In this document: one piece after another, positions 24,898-31,683 of the stretch
Layout of the letters: every line of letters starts with the position of its first letter
Position numbering within the stretch: position 1 is the stretch's first letter
Assembly: GCA_964608325.1 (NCBI GenBank)
Contig: CAZSMX010000005.1
Coordinates: 8,672 to 72,671, forward strand
DNA length: 64,000 nt
Reading direction: 5' to 3'
From: CAZRVH01 sp964608325
Lineage (GTDB): Bacteria; Patescibacteriota; Gracilibacteria; Peribacterales; Peribacteraceae
Position numbers and translations under genes: made by a program
Notes under the pieces: model-generated
What the model was told of the DNA's origin: nothing
Database searches by the model: none
The model's input: the letters and a program-made list of their open reading frames with translations, nothing else

Positions 24898-24940
24898 GCC
24901 GCGATCATAGCAAAAAATATTCTCCAACGAATCCTCGACT

Positions 24941-24954
24941 CCAACTGAGCTACC
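24941..24954 (-). repeat. 14-bp duplicate of the tRNA-Arg 5' half (D-arm)
   Basis: Read on the minus strand, GGTAGCTCAGTTGG is identical to 25029-25042 inside tRNA-Arg(UCU). A TATACT box lies just upstream (24955-24960) and a T-rich stretch downstream, and the sequence between contains GGATTCG, reminiscent of a T-loop. It looks like a decayed tRNA copy 75 bp downstream of the intact gene. Confidence 0.55.
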
Positions 24955-24969
24955 AGTATACGGTGAAAA

Positions 24970-25047
24970 TGGTACCCCGGATTGGAATTGAACCAATGAC
25001 CTGGAGCTTAGAAGGCTCCCGCTCTAATCCAACTGAGCTACCGGGGC
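24970..25047 (-). tRNA. tRNA-Arg (anticodon UCU)
   Basis: A 78-base tRNA with acceptor GCCCCGG/CCGGGGT (G-U first pair), D-arm GCTCAGTTGGATTAGAGC, anticodon stem GGAGC/GCTCC with loop CTTCTAA (anticodon UCU), T-arm GGTTCAATTCC and encoded CCA. Confidence 0.95.
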
Positions 25048-25110
25048 ACAACTCCATTATAGCGATTTTACATGCTTTTTGCGATCCCAATTCATGCTAT
25101 ACTCCGTGCG

Positions 25111-25659
25111 ATGGATCAACAGCCCGTACAGGATCAGAAAGAGGTGATTACGCCGGAGATCGTCCAGTCGACGCCCTCCGATGACGTCGAGGAAAACAAG
25201 GATATCGCCGCGCTGAGTTATGCGTGGATCCTTTCCATCGTCGTTTTCTTCACGAGACGGAATTCCCCGTTTGTCCGCTTCCATGCGAAGCAGGGAATCG
25301 TGCTTTTCATCTTGAGCATCGCGTTCTGGATGGTACCGTTCGTCGGACGCATGCTCGAATTGGTCGTTCTTGCTTTCTGCGCGCTCGGCTTCATCAACGC
25401 GGCGCAGGGAAAGTGGAAGGATTTGCCGCTCATCGGTGCCGCTGCGCGCGGCGATTGGAAGGCGGTTCGCGAATCTTGGAAGTCCGTCGTTCATACCGTA
25501 GCCGAAAGCTGGAGACATTTTCGAAAGGAAAAACACGCGAACCCCCCGACCCCCGCGGCGGAAACGCAGGCTGAGAAAAAGCCCGATGAGCCGGTCGTAT
25601 CCGATGCCATTCCCGCCGCCCCGGAAGCGGCTCCCGTTCCGCCCGAACAAAACGTATGA
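25111..25659 (+). CDS. Tic20/DUF4870-like membrane protein
   Basis: The 182-residue protein has an acidic N-terminus, two or three hydrophobic helices (about 33-47, 61-78 and 80-98), and the motif SPFVRFHAKQGIVLF that typifies the DUF4870/Tic20-like family. A long Pro/Ala/Glu tail (about 140-182) follows. Function is unknown. The start at 25111 is preferred to an upstream ATG because TGCTATACT (TATACT 25098-25103) ends 7 bases before it. Its stop overlaps the pyrH start (ATGA), so the two are co-transcribed and probably translationally coupled. Confidence 0.75.
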   Translation: MDQQPVQDQKEVITPEIVQSTPSDDVEENKDIAALSYAWILSIVVFFTRRNSPFVRFHAKQGIVLFILSIAFWMVPFVGRMLELVVLAFCALGFINAAQGKWKDLPLIGAAARGDWKAVRESWKSVVHTVAESWRHFRKEKHANPPTPAAETQAEKKPDEPVVSDAIPAAPEAAPVPPEQNV

Positions 25660-26360
25660 CCTACAAGCGCATCATGCTGAAACTGTCCGGTGAGTCCTTC
25701 TCGAAGGAAAAAGGACAGGGTATTAACCATGAGATTCTCCACGGCATGGCGTCTAAAATCGCGGACGTCGCCAAGAAGGGGACGCAGATCGTCATCGTAG
25801 TAGGCGGAGGAAACATCTGGCGTTACCGCGACACGATCGGAAGCGGCATAGAGCGCAACGCAAGCGATGCCATGGGCATGCTCGCGACGATCATGAACAG
25901 CGTGGCGTTGCAGGCCGCGCTTGAATCCGCTGGCATGTTTACGCGCATTCTATCCTCCATCAACGTGCCTCAGCTCGCCGAGCCGTTCATCCACAGGCGG
26001 GCCATCCGCCACTTGGAAAAAGGCCGCATCGTCATTTGCGCCGGGGGAACGGGCAACCCGTATTTCACCACGGATTCCGCGGCCGCTTTGCGTGCGTTGG
26101 AACTGGGTTGCGAAGCACTGTTCAAGGCGACGAACGTCGACGGCGTGTACGACAAGGATCCGCGCGCCAATCCGGACGCCGTCCTCTACAAAAAGCTGAC
26201 CTACCAGGAGGCGATCGAGAAAAACCTCAACGTGATGGACCAGGCGGCCTTCGCTCTCTGCCGGGACCAGAAATTGCCCATCCGCGTGTTCGACATGTCC
26301 GACGACAACCTCGGCAAGGCTGTGGACGGGCAGGATATCGGCACGTTGGTCCATGCGTAA
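25656..26360 (+). CDS. pyrH: UMP kinase
   Basis: PyrH phosphorylates UMP to UDP and belongs to the amino-acid-kinase fold. The 234-residue sequence shows KRIMLKLSGESF, VVGGGNIWR, DAMGMLATIMN, RAIRHLEKGRIVICAGGTGNPYFTTDSAAALRA split over a loop, and ATNVDGVYDKDP. It overlaps the upstream membrane-protein gene by four bases (ATGA). frr follows after a 53-base gap that carries its own promoter, preserving the widespread pyrH-frr order. Confidence 0.95.
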   Translation: MTYKRIMLKLSGESFSKEKGQGINHEILHGMASKIADVAKKGTQIVIVVGGGNIWRYRDTIGSGIERNASDAMGMLATIMNSVALQAALESAGMFTRILSSINVPQLAEPFIHRRAIRHLEKGRIVICAGGTGNPYFTTDSAAALRALELGCEALFKATNVDGVYDKDPRANPDAVLYKKLTYQEAIEKNLNVMDQAAFALCRDQKLPIRVFDMSDDNLGKAVDGQDIGTLVHA

Positions 26361-26376
26361 AAGCGACGCAAAGCAA

Positions 26377-26405
26377 TTGAAATTCGCCCGCATACCCCTT
26401 ATGCT
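26377..26405 (+). promoter_or_regulatory. Promoter of frr
   Basis: TTGAAA (26377-26382), a 17-bp spacer, TATGCT (26400-26405). The -10 ends 8 bases before ATG 26414, so transcription should begin at or within two or three bases of the start codon. It is one of the clearest leaderless promoters here. Confidence 0.75.
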
Positions 26406-26413
26406 TGCTTCCT

Positions 26414-26956
26414 ATGTCTGACGCACGCATCTCATCCTTTACCGCTGATTTCGTCCGCATCCTCCAGCATCTCCACGGGGAGTTCGGGAAGCTCCAGACC
26501 GGACGCGCCAACGCCGCGCTAGTGGAGCATATCGAAGCAGAATCCTACGGGCAGCGCATGCCGCTGAAAGCCGTGGCCAGCATCAGCGTGCAGGATGCCA
26601 AGACCATCGTCATCCAGCCGTGGGACAAGTCCGTGCTTCAGTCCATCGAGAAGGCCATTCAGATTGCGAACATCGGCGTGAACCCCGTGAACGACGGAAC
26701 GCTCATCCGCCTCGTCCTGCCGCCTATGACCACGGAGCGCCGCGAACAGCTCAAGAAGATCGTGCACACGCTTTCCGAGGAGGCGCGCATTTCCGTTCGC
26801 CAGGCTCGCCAGAAAGCGCTCGATGCCATCAAGCAGGATCCCAACGAGACGCTGCGCAAGTCGCTGGAAAACCAGCTTCAGAAGGAAGTGGATGCAGCCA
26901 ATGCGAAAATCGACGAATCCCGTAAGTCCAAGGAGGAAGAGGTGATGAAGATCTGA
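26414..26956 (+). CDS. frr: Ribosome recycling factor
   Basis: RRF splits post-termination ribosomes together with EF-G. The 180-residue length is standard. Visible features are the helical LQTGRANAALVEHI segment with the conserved TGRA, YGQRMPLKAVASISVQDA, IQPWDKS, and the NPVNDGTLIRLVLPPMTTERR hinge followed by the long C-terminal helix. ATG 26414 is chosen over TTG 26405 because of the promoter spacing. The following SPOUT methylase gene starts 3 bases after its stop, so they are co-transcribed. Confidence 0.96.
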   Translation: MSDARISSFTADFVRILQHLHGEFGKLQTGRANAALVEHIEAESYGQRMPLKAVASISVQDAKTIVIQPWDKSVLQSIEKAIQIANIGVNPVNDGTLIRLVLPPMTTERREQLKKIVHTLSEEARISVRQARQKALDAIKQDPNETLRKSLENQLQKEVDAANAKIDESRKSKEEEVMKI

Positions 26957-26958
26957 GC

Positions 26959-27414
26959 ATGGACCGATCGATCGTCCTTTTCGCGCACAACATCCGTTCC
27001 ATGTGGAACGTCGGTTCGTTTTTCCGTACCTGCGATGCCTTTGCCGTGGAGAAGATCTATCTTACGGGTTACACGGCGTTTCCTCCTCGCAAGGAAATAT
27101 CCAAGACGGCGATCGGCGCAGAGGAGCACGTCGCGTGGGAGCATCATGAGAGCCCCATTCCCACATTGGAAAACCTGAAGAAAGACGGATGGTCCCTCGT
27201 GGCCTTGGAGCTTACGCCGGACTCGAAACAACTCCCGACTTTCAAGCCCGCGAAGAAAACATGCCTCATCGTCGGTCACGAACTGACGGGCGTTCCCGAG
27301 GATATCTTGTCGCTATGCGACGACGTGGTTGCCATTGGCATGCTGGGGCACAAGGAATCCCTGAATGTCGCTGTGGCCGCCGGCGTGGCGTTGCACCACC
27401 TGCGTTTCGCCTGA
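26959..27414 (+). CDS. SpoU/TrmH-family RNA 2'-O-methyltransferase
   Basis: The 151-residue protein is a minimal SPOUT knot without an extra RNA-binding domain. Motif 1 is NIRSMWNVGSFFRTCDA (11-27), motif 2 LIVGHELTGVPEDIL (103-117) and motif 3 IGMLGHKESLNVAVAAGVAL (126-145), containing the SAM-binding loop. Motif 2 has GHELTG instead of the common GNExxG. Target could be tRNA (TrmL/TrmH-like) or rRNA. It is co-transcribed with frr and followed by a strong terminator. Confidence 0.88.
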   Translation: MDRSIVLFAHNIRSMWNVGSFFRTCDAFAVEKIYLTGYTAFPPRKEISKTAIGAEEHVAWEHHESPIPTLENLKKDGWSLVALELTPDSKQLPTFKPAKKTCLIVGHELTGVPEDILSLCDDVVAIGMLGHKESLNVAVAAGVALHHLRFA

Positions 27415-27420
27415 TATGAA

Positions 27421-27442
27421 AAACGGGCCTTTCGGCCCGTTT
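27421..27442 (+). terminator. Rho-independent terminator
   Basis: AAACGGGCC TTTC GGCCCGTTT followed by TT. It ends the frr-methylase unit and, read the other way, could also end the convergent bactofilin-like gene. Confidence 0.85.
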
Positions 27443-27472
27443 TTAAAATGTCATGGTGATCTTTTCGAACCA

Positions 27473-28681
27473 TCAGCGGTTCTTCATGAAGATCTGGTGT
27501 TTCATCGACAACAGGGATCCCAAGCCCATCATGATGAGCACGCAACGCGCGAGCCATCCGAGGAAGGGGATCACCCACAGGAGTTTCAGGAGCAGGAAGA
27601 CGCCGAGCGACAGGAAGAAGATCGTGACGGCGTTCCACTTCTTCTTGTTTTTCATTTCGATCCATCGAGCGAAGACCATGGAAGAGAAGATGGTGGAGAA
27701 GTAGAGCGACACCAGATACATGGCCAGCACAGCGACGGCCACGGGAATGCCGATGAACGTGAGCAAGAGGACGAGGAAGAGGATGGGGGTCAGGATGATG
27801 TACAGGAATCCGATGAGAAGGGACATCCACGGCTGCTTGTCCAGCGTCTTCGCGGCGTTCTTAAAGAACTCGCGGCTGAAGAAAAGCAGGAGCCCGATCA
27901 CGAACGCGGCCGAGAAGATGGAAAACAAGGTGACGCCGGCAAGCAATCCCGCAGCTCCTTCTTTCACGCCGTCATGCTGTTCGTATTTCAAATCATTGCG
28001 GAATGTGGCGGTTCCTTTCACGGAAGCCTTCAAATCGCGCTGTCCCTGCACGGACCAATAATCAAGGTTGCCGTTGAAGCGGGCGGTTTCGCCGACCGCG
28101 AACGACGTTCCCGTCACGGTCGCGTTGGAAGCGATCAATCCGTTCACTGCTACGTCGTCGCCCCGGATTTCCGTGATGCCATTCACCGTTCCATTCACGG
28201 TAATATCGCTGCCGTAGGCCTTTAGCATTCCATTCACCGTTCCGTCGATGACCACCGTTCCGCCCGTGACGAGGAGTCCGCCGCCGATCACCGCTGTTTT
28301 CTCGACGTGCAATTCTCCTGCCGCGACGGTCACCGTCCCGCTTACGCGCCCGCTGATGCTGACACTTCCGCCCAGCACGCGGATGTTGTCACGGATGCTT
28401 CCGGAAACGGATACTTCGCCTCCGGCGACTTGAAGGTCGCCCGCGACCGTGGAGGTAACCAATACCTTTCCCGCGGCGACGTTGATGTTGCCGTTCACGT
28501 TTTCGGACAGCGTCACCTGTTCGCCGACCGCGTACGTATCGTTTCCGATGGAAATCTGAACGGGTGGTTTGACGATGCGGTTTTCATCCTGTGCGGATGC
28601 GAACGGAACATGTGCGAAACAAACGGACGCCGTTGAGAGGGCGATGCCGACTGCGGCAAGGGATGCGATGGAGCGTTTCAT
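27473..28681 (-). CDS. Secreted bactofilin-like beta-helix protein with C-terminal membrane helices
   Basis: The 402-residue protein has a signal peptide (about 1-25). It continues with about ten short beta-helix rungs rich in Val/Gly/Thr (for example VNGNINVAAGKVLV, GSIRDNIRVLGGSV, GTVNGMLKAYGSD), the bactofilin/polymer-forming pattern, to about 235. Four hydrophobic helices follow (about 265-400). Unlike classic bactofilins, the beta-helix is predicted outside the cytoplasm. It may build an envelope scaffold. The start at 28681 is chosen for the signal peptide; TATACT (28707-28712, minus) gives a leader of about 19 pyrimidine-rich bases. Confidence 0.75.
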   Translation of the reverse strand: MKRSIASLAAVGIALSTASVCFAHVPFASAQDENRIVKPPVQISIGNDTYAVGEQVTLSENVNGNINVAAGKVLVTSTVAGDLQVAGGEVSVSGSIRDNIRVLGGSVSISGRVSGTVTVAAGELHVEKTAVIGGGLLVTGGTVVIDGTVNGMLKAYGSDITVNGTVNGITEIRGDDVAVNGLIASNATVTGTSFAVGETARFNGNLDYWSVQGQRDLKASVKGTATFRNDLKYEQHDGVKEGAAGLLAGVTLFSIFSAAFVIGLLLFFSREFFKNAAKTLDKQPWMSLLIGFLYIILTPILFLVLLLTFIGIPVAVAVLAMYLVSLYFSTIFSSMVFARWIEMKNKKKWNAVTIFFLSLGVFLLLKLLWVIPFLGWLARCVLIMMGLGSLLSMKHQIFMKNR

Positions 28682-28755
28682 AAAAAGGGGAAGGAAATTA
28701 CCCACCAGTATAGTGATTCTCGCCTTAATGTATATTGATTGCTTCTTTTTCTATG

Positions 28756-30888
28756 TTAAATGCAGTCGATGGGATCGACGTCGACGACCACCTCCGAAAG
28801 ATCCAGTTTCGGCAGGAGTCTGCGGATATTGTGGCCGCGTAACAGCACGTGCCAAACTTTCCCCGAGCCGAACAGCGTCGGCGCGGCCATGACGCTGGCG
28901 AACAGCGATTCCGCTTTGATGAAACCTTGCAGGTCCTGCTGCAGTTTTTTCGCGCGCACGTTCGGCGTCGTGCCGCTTATCAGGAATCGAATCATATCCG
29001 ATGCCGGCGGATAGTTGAGCGTCGTTCGAAGTTTCAATTCCGTTTCCATGTAATCCTCGGTGCGGTGTTCCGACGCCGCCACGACTTCCATGGTCGCGGG
29101 ACGGAATGTTTGGATGATCACGTCGCCCGGCTTGGCGCGTCCACTGCGGCCCGTGAGCTGCGTCAGGAGTTGGAACACGCGTTCGCCCGCGCGGAAGTGG
29201 GGGAGCGAGAGACCGACGTCCGCGAGGAGCACCGCGGCGAGCGTTACCTCCGGAAGGTCTAGTCCTTTCACCACGCTCTGCGTGCCAAGAAGGATATCCG
29301 CTTCGCGATCGCGCATTTTCTTCAATAGGTCCCTCATCTGTTCCGGATGTTTCAACGTGTCGCTGTCAGCGCGGAGCAGCCGCGCTTTGGGGAAGCGCAT
29401 GCCGATAAGTTCTTCGAGCCTCTGCGTTCCGGCGCCCACGGGCATGAGGTCCACGGATTGGCAATGGGGGCAGCGTGCCGGAATAGTCGCGGTGACGCCG
29501 GAGAAGTGATCCATCAGATACGGGTTACCGCGCCCGTCACGATGCACGGTGTACGGCAGCTGGGATTCCGGAGACACGAGGCGGCGCCTGCAATTCAAGC
29601 ACAGGACCGCCGTCGCGATGCCGCGGCGGTTCAGAAACAATACGGTTTGTTCCCCCTTGTCCAAGCGTTGCTGGATCGCCTCCAGGAGAGGAGGGGAGAA
29701 CGGATACAGATCCCCGAATTTTACGCCTGCCAAATCGATCACGCGTACGTTCGGCAGCGCCTGGTCTTTGTAGCGCCTGGAGATGCGGGCCAGGTGATAC
29801 TGTCCGTTTTTCGTGCGCGCCCAACTTTCCAGTGAGGGCGTGGCGGAACCGAGCACGAGTTTGGCGCCCGCGAATTCGCATAGTTTCTCCGCGGTATCGC
29901 GCGCATGGTAGCGCGGCGTCTGCTCGTTCTTGTACGTCCATTCATGCTCTTCGTCGATGATCACGAGCCCCAGGTTGCGGCACGGCGCGAACAGTGCCGA
30001 ACGCGAACCGATGACAAGCGCCGCTTCGCCCGAATGGATGCGCTTCCATTCTTCCCGTCGCGACGCGGGCGTCAGGCGGCTGTGCAGCACGGCGATGTGT
30101 TCGCGGTGGAACATCTCCTCGAACCTGTGGATGGTGTGTTCGGTCAGAAGGATTTCCGGAACCAACAGGATCGACTGCTTCCCGACCCTGGCCATATCGG
30201 CGATCATCTCCGCGTAGACTTCGGTCTTTCCGCTGCCCGTGATACCGAACAACAGAGATGGTTTCTTTTCCGCTTTCATCGCGTCGTACGCGGCTTTCTG
30301 TTCTTCCGTGAGCACGTGCGGATCCTTTTCAATCGCGTACGACGTGCGGTTGACCACCGCGTCCATGCGCTCCTCCGCCACGATGTATCCTTTCTCGATG
30401 AGGCCCTTCGCCGCGGCGCTGCTCCACGCCCCGCTTTTGCGCAAAGCCTCGAGAGTTACCCAATCCTTTCCCGCGAGTTCATCGAGTATTGCTTCCTGCC
30501 GTTTGCCGAGTGTCCCATCGGTTTCTTTCGCCGTTCGCGTGAATCCTTTTTCCGGTTGGGGAAGCAGCGTGCGCCAAGGCGAACCGGGGAGGAACGGCGT
30601 CAGCGCGCCACGGATGGAGCAGTGGTAGTATTCGGCCATCCAGCGCAATGTTTTCACCTGTGCTTCCGTGAGAACGGGGACGTCGTGCATCCTTTCCGAA
30701 ATAAATTTCACGTCGAACGCCGGCGCCTCCGTCGAATCGTCCGTTCCGAGCAGCAATCCTTCGGTGTCCTTCTTTCGCAAATTGATTTTCACGAGCATTC
30801 CTTCGCGTAGGTCCATGTCCTTCGCGTCGTAGGTGAGGCCGTTGCCGATTCCGGGCGAACGGGTGGCCGGAAGCACGATCCATTTCAT
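28756..30888 (-). CDS. priA: Primosomal protein N' (PriA helicase) with reduced zinc site
   Basis: PriA restarts collapsed replication forks. The 710-residue product has the N-terminal 3'-DNA-binding domain (about 1-105), Walker A GITGSGKT (215-222), DEEHEW (312-317), GSATPSLESW, and the late LLGTQSVVKGLDLPEVT and LTGRSGRAKPGDV motifs. PriA normally carries eight cysteines binding two zincs. Here only Cys430, Cys433, Cys473 and Cys476 remain; the middle CxxC pairs are replaced by SPES- and MDHF-type sequence. ATG 30888 is used; a GTG six bases earlier is possible. A 51-aa gene diverges from it. Confidence 0.93.
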   Translation of the reverse strand: MKWIVLPATRSPGIGNGLTYDAKDMDLREGMLVKINLRKKDTEGLLLGTDDSTEAPAFDVKFISERMHDVPVLTEAQVKTLRWMAEYYHCSIRGALTPFLPGSPWRTLLPQPEKGFTRTAKETDGTLGKRQEAILDELAGKDWVTLEALRKSGAWSSAAAKGLIEKGYIVAEERMDAVVNRTSYAIEKDPHVLTEEQKAAYDAMKAEKKPSLLFGITGSGKTEVYAEMIADMARVGKQSILLVPEILLTEHTIHRFEEMFHREHIAVLHSRLTPASRREEWKRIHSGEAALVIGSRSALFAPCRNLGLVIIDEEHEWTYKNEQTPRYHARDTAEKLCEFAGAKLVLGSATPSLESWARTKNGQYHLARISRRYKDQALPNVRVIDLAGVKFGDLYPFSPPLLEAIQQRLDKGEQTVLFLNRRGIATAVLCLNCRRRLVSPESQLPYTVHRDGRGNPYLMDHFSGVTATIPARCPHCQSVDLMPVGAGTQRLEELIGMRFPKARLLRADSDTLKHPEQMRDLLKKMRDREADILLGTQSVVKGLDLPEVTLAAVLLADVGLSLPHFRAGERVFQLLTQLTGRSGRAKPGDVIIQTFRPATMEVVAASEHRTEDYMETELKLRTTLNYPPASDMIRFLISGTTPNVRAKKLQQDLQGFIKAESLFASVMAAPTLFGSGKVWHVLLRGHNIRRLLPKLDLSEVVVDVDPIDCI

Positions 30889-30947
30889 GTCCACAATGAT
30901 GATCCATTTCTGTCACGCTGACCAGCGGCCCGTGAACAAAAAATGCG

Positions 30948-30976
30948 GTGACAAAAATTCCCGTTTCCGCTACACT
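30948..30976 (+). promoter_or_regulatory. Promoter of the 51-aa gene
   Basis: GTGACA (30948-30953), a 17-bp spacer, TACACT (30971-30976), ending 7 bases before ATG 30984. The spacing is consensus and the layout leaderless. Confidence 0.65.
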
Positions 30977-30983
30977 GGGAGGC

Positions 30984-31139
30984 ATGCGACTGCCCCGCGA
31001 ACCCTACAAGGCTGGTGAGAACGGAGCCCTTGCCGTAGCGGAAAACCTCGAGCGCGCGGATGGATTCCAAATCCGCGAAATCCAGTATGACGTTGCGCAA
31101 TTGAGGAGCCGTTACGAGGCGTTGGTGTTGGCTCAATAA
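30984..31139 (+). CDS. Small hypothetical protein, 51 aa
   Basis: This gene encodes a 51-residue hydrophilic peptide beginning MRLPREPYKAGENGALAVAE and ending in a helical segment (IQYDVAQLRSRYEALVLAQ). No domain is recognised and there is no membrane span. Its reality rests on a well-spaced promoter directly upstream and protein-like composition. It diverges from priA and lies just before the tRNA-like mini-island, about 60 bases upstream of element A. Confidence 0.5.
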   Translation: MRLPREPYKAGENGALAVAENLERADGFQIREIQYDVAQLRSRYEALVLAQ

Positions 31140-31197
31140 GTTCCGCGAATGGATGGAACAGAGGTATTGTTTGTAATGCCCCATCGTTTTTGATGTG

Positions 31198-31252
31198 TAG
31201 CGAAGTTGGTTAGAGCGCCCCGCTGCGCGGGGAGGCAGAGAGTTCGTATCCT
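31198..31252 (+). repeat. tRNA-like element A (degenerate tRNA-Pro copy with replaced anticodon arm)
   Basis: The sequence follows the adjacent tRNA-Pro closely: GTAGC-GA-AGTTGG-TTAGAGCG (D-arm), then AGGC-AGAGAGTTC...TCC (variable and T-arm). The 17-base anticodon arm is replaced by the hairpin CCCCGC-TGC-GCGGGG-type sequence. Acceptor strands are lost or scrambled, so it cannot be a working tRNA. It ends seven bases before the ATG of the GIY-YIG gene and so forms that gene's 5' leader region. Confidence 0.65.
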
Positions 31253-31258
31253 TTAGTC

Positions 31259-31534
31259 ATGTCGGGTTTCCTGTATTTGATTCAAAGCGATAAGGATAAA
31301 TCGTTCTACTTCGGTTCGACGAATGACATTAATCGTAGGCTTTACCAACACAATAATGGCGAATCGATCGGCACAAAGAACAAACGCCCCTGGAAACTTC
31401 GGGTTGTGATCAAGTTTGATAGCGAGGCAAATGCCCGGAGAATCGAGCAGAAGCTGAAATCATGCAAACAAAAGGTTGCCCTGCCATGGTTTTTGCGAGT
31501 TATTGCTGATAAAGTAGAGGAGTTCGGGGCGTAG
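31259..31534 (+). CDS. GIY-YIG endonuclease domain protein
   Basis: The 91-residue single-domain protein matches the small GIY-YIG (UPF0213/YhbQ-like) nucleases: FLY (4-6) and YFG (17-19) form the GIY-YIG strand pair, then GSTNDINRRLYQHNNG with Arg26/27 and His31, and Glu63 in ARRIEQKLK. All catalytic positions are present. The gene is squeezed between tRNA-like element A and tRNA-Pro; its stop codon lies inside the first 10 bases of the tRNA. Base composition is more AT-rich than the flanks. In homing systems such domains cut DNA; free-standing copies may act in repair or mobility. Confidence 0.85.
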   Translation: MSGFLYLIQSDKDKSFYFGSTNDINRRLYQHNNGESIGTKNKRPWKLRVVIKFDSEANARRIEQKLKSCKQKVALPWFLRVIADKVEEFGA

Positions 31535-31601
31535 CTCAGTTGGCTAGAGCGTCTGGTTTGGGACCAGAAGGCCGAGAGTTCAAGTCCCTCCGCCCCGACC
31601 A
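31525..31601 (+). tRNA. tRNA-Pro (anticodon UGG)
   Basis: A 77-base tRNA with acceptor CGGGGCG/CGCCCCG, D-arm GCTCAGTTGGCTAGAGC, anticodon stem TCTGG/CCAGA with loop TTTGGGA (anticodon UGG), T-arm with TTCAAGT loop and encoded CCA. The T-stem GAGAG/CCCTC has one A-C mismatch. Its first 10 bases overlap the end of the GIY-YIG gene. Two degenerate copies flank it (31198-31252 and 31613-31681). Confidence 0.92.
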
Positions 31602-31612
31602 TTTTTTCTTTC

Positions 31613-31681
31613 AATTCAGTTGGCTATAGAGCGCCCCGCTTTGCGGGGAGGCCGCAGGTTCAAGTCCCTCCGCCCCGACCA
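31613..31681 (+). repeat. tRNA-like element B (degenerate tRNA-Pro copy with replaced anticodon arm)
   Basis: The last 24 bases, TTCAAGTCCCTCCGCCCCGA plus CCAT (31659-31682), are identical to the 3' end of tRNA-Pro 80 bp upstream. The D-arm CAGTTGGCTA-TA-GAGCG is also near-identical (two extra bases). In place of the anticodon arm stands CCCCGC-TTT-GCGGGG-like sequence; 20 of the 22 bases around it match element A. The 5' acceptor strand is missing. It ends at the CCA, two bases before the stop codon of the convergent AT-rich gene. Confidence 0.7.
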
Positions 31682-31683
31682 TC

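Noticed and set aside
30948..30983. GTG start 12 codons before the 51-aa gene
   Set aside because: That GTG coincides with the -35 hexamer of the promoter, so it cannot be in the transcript.
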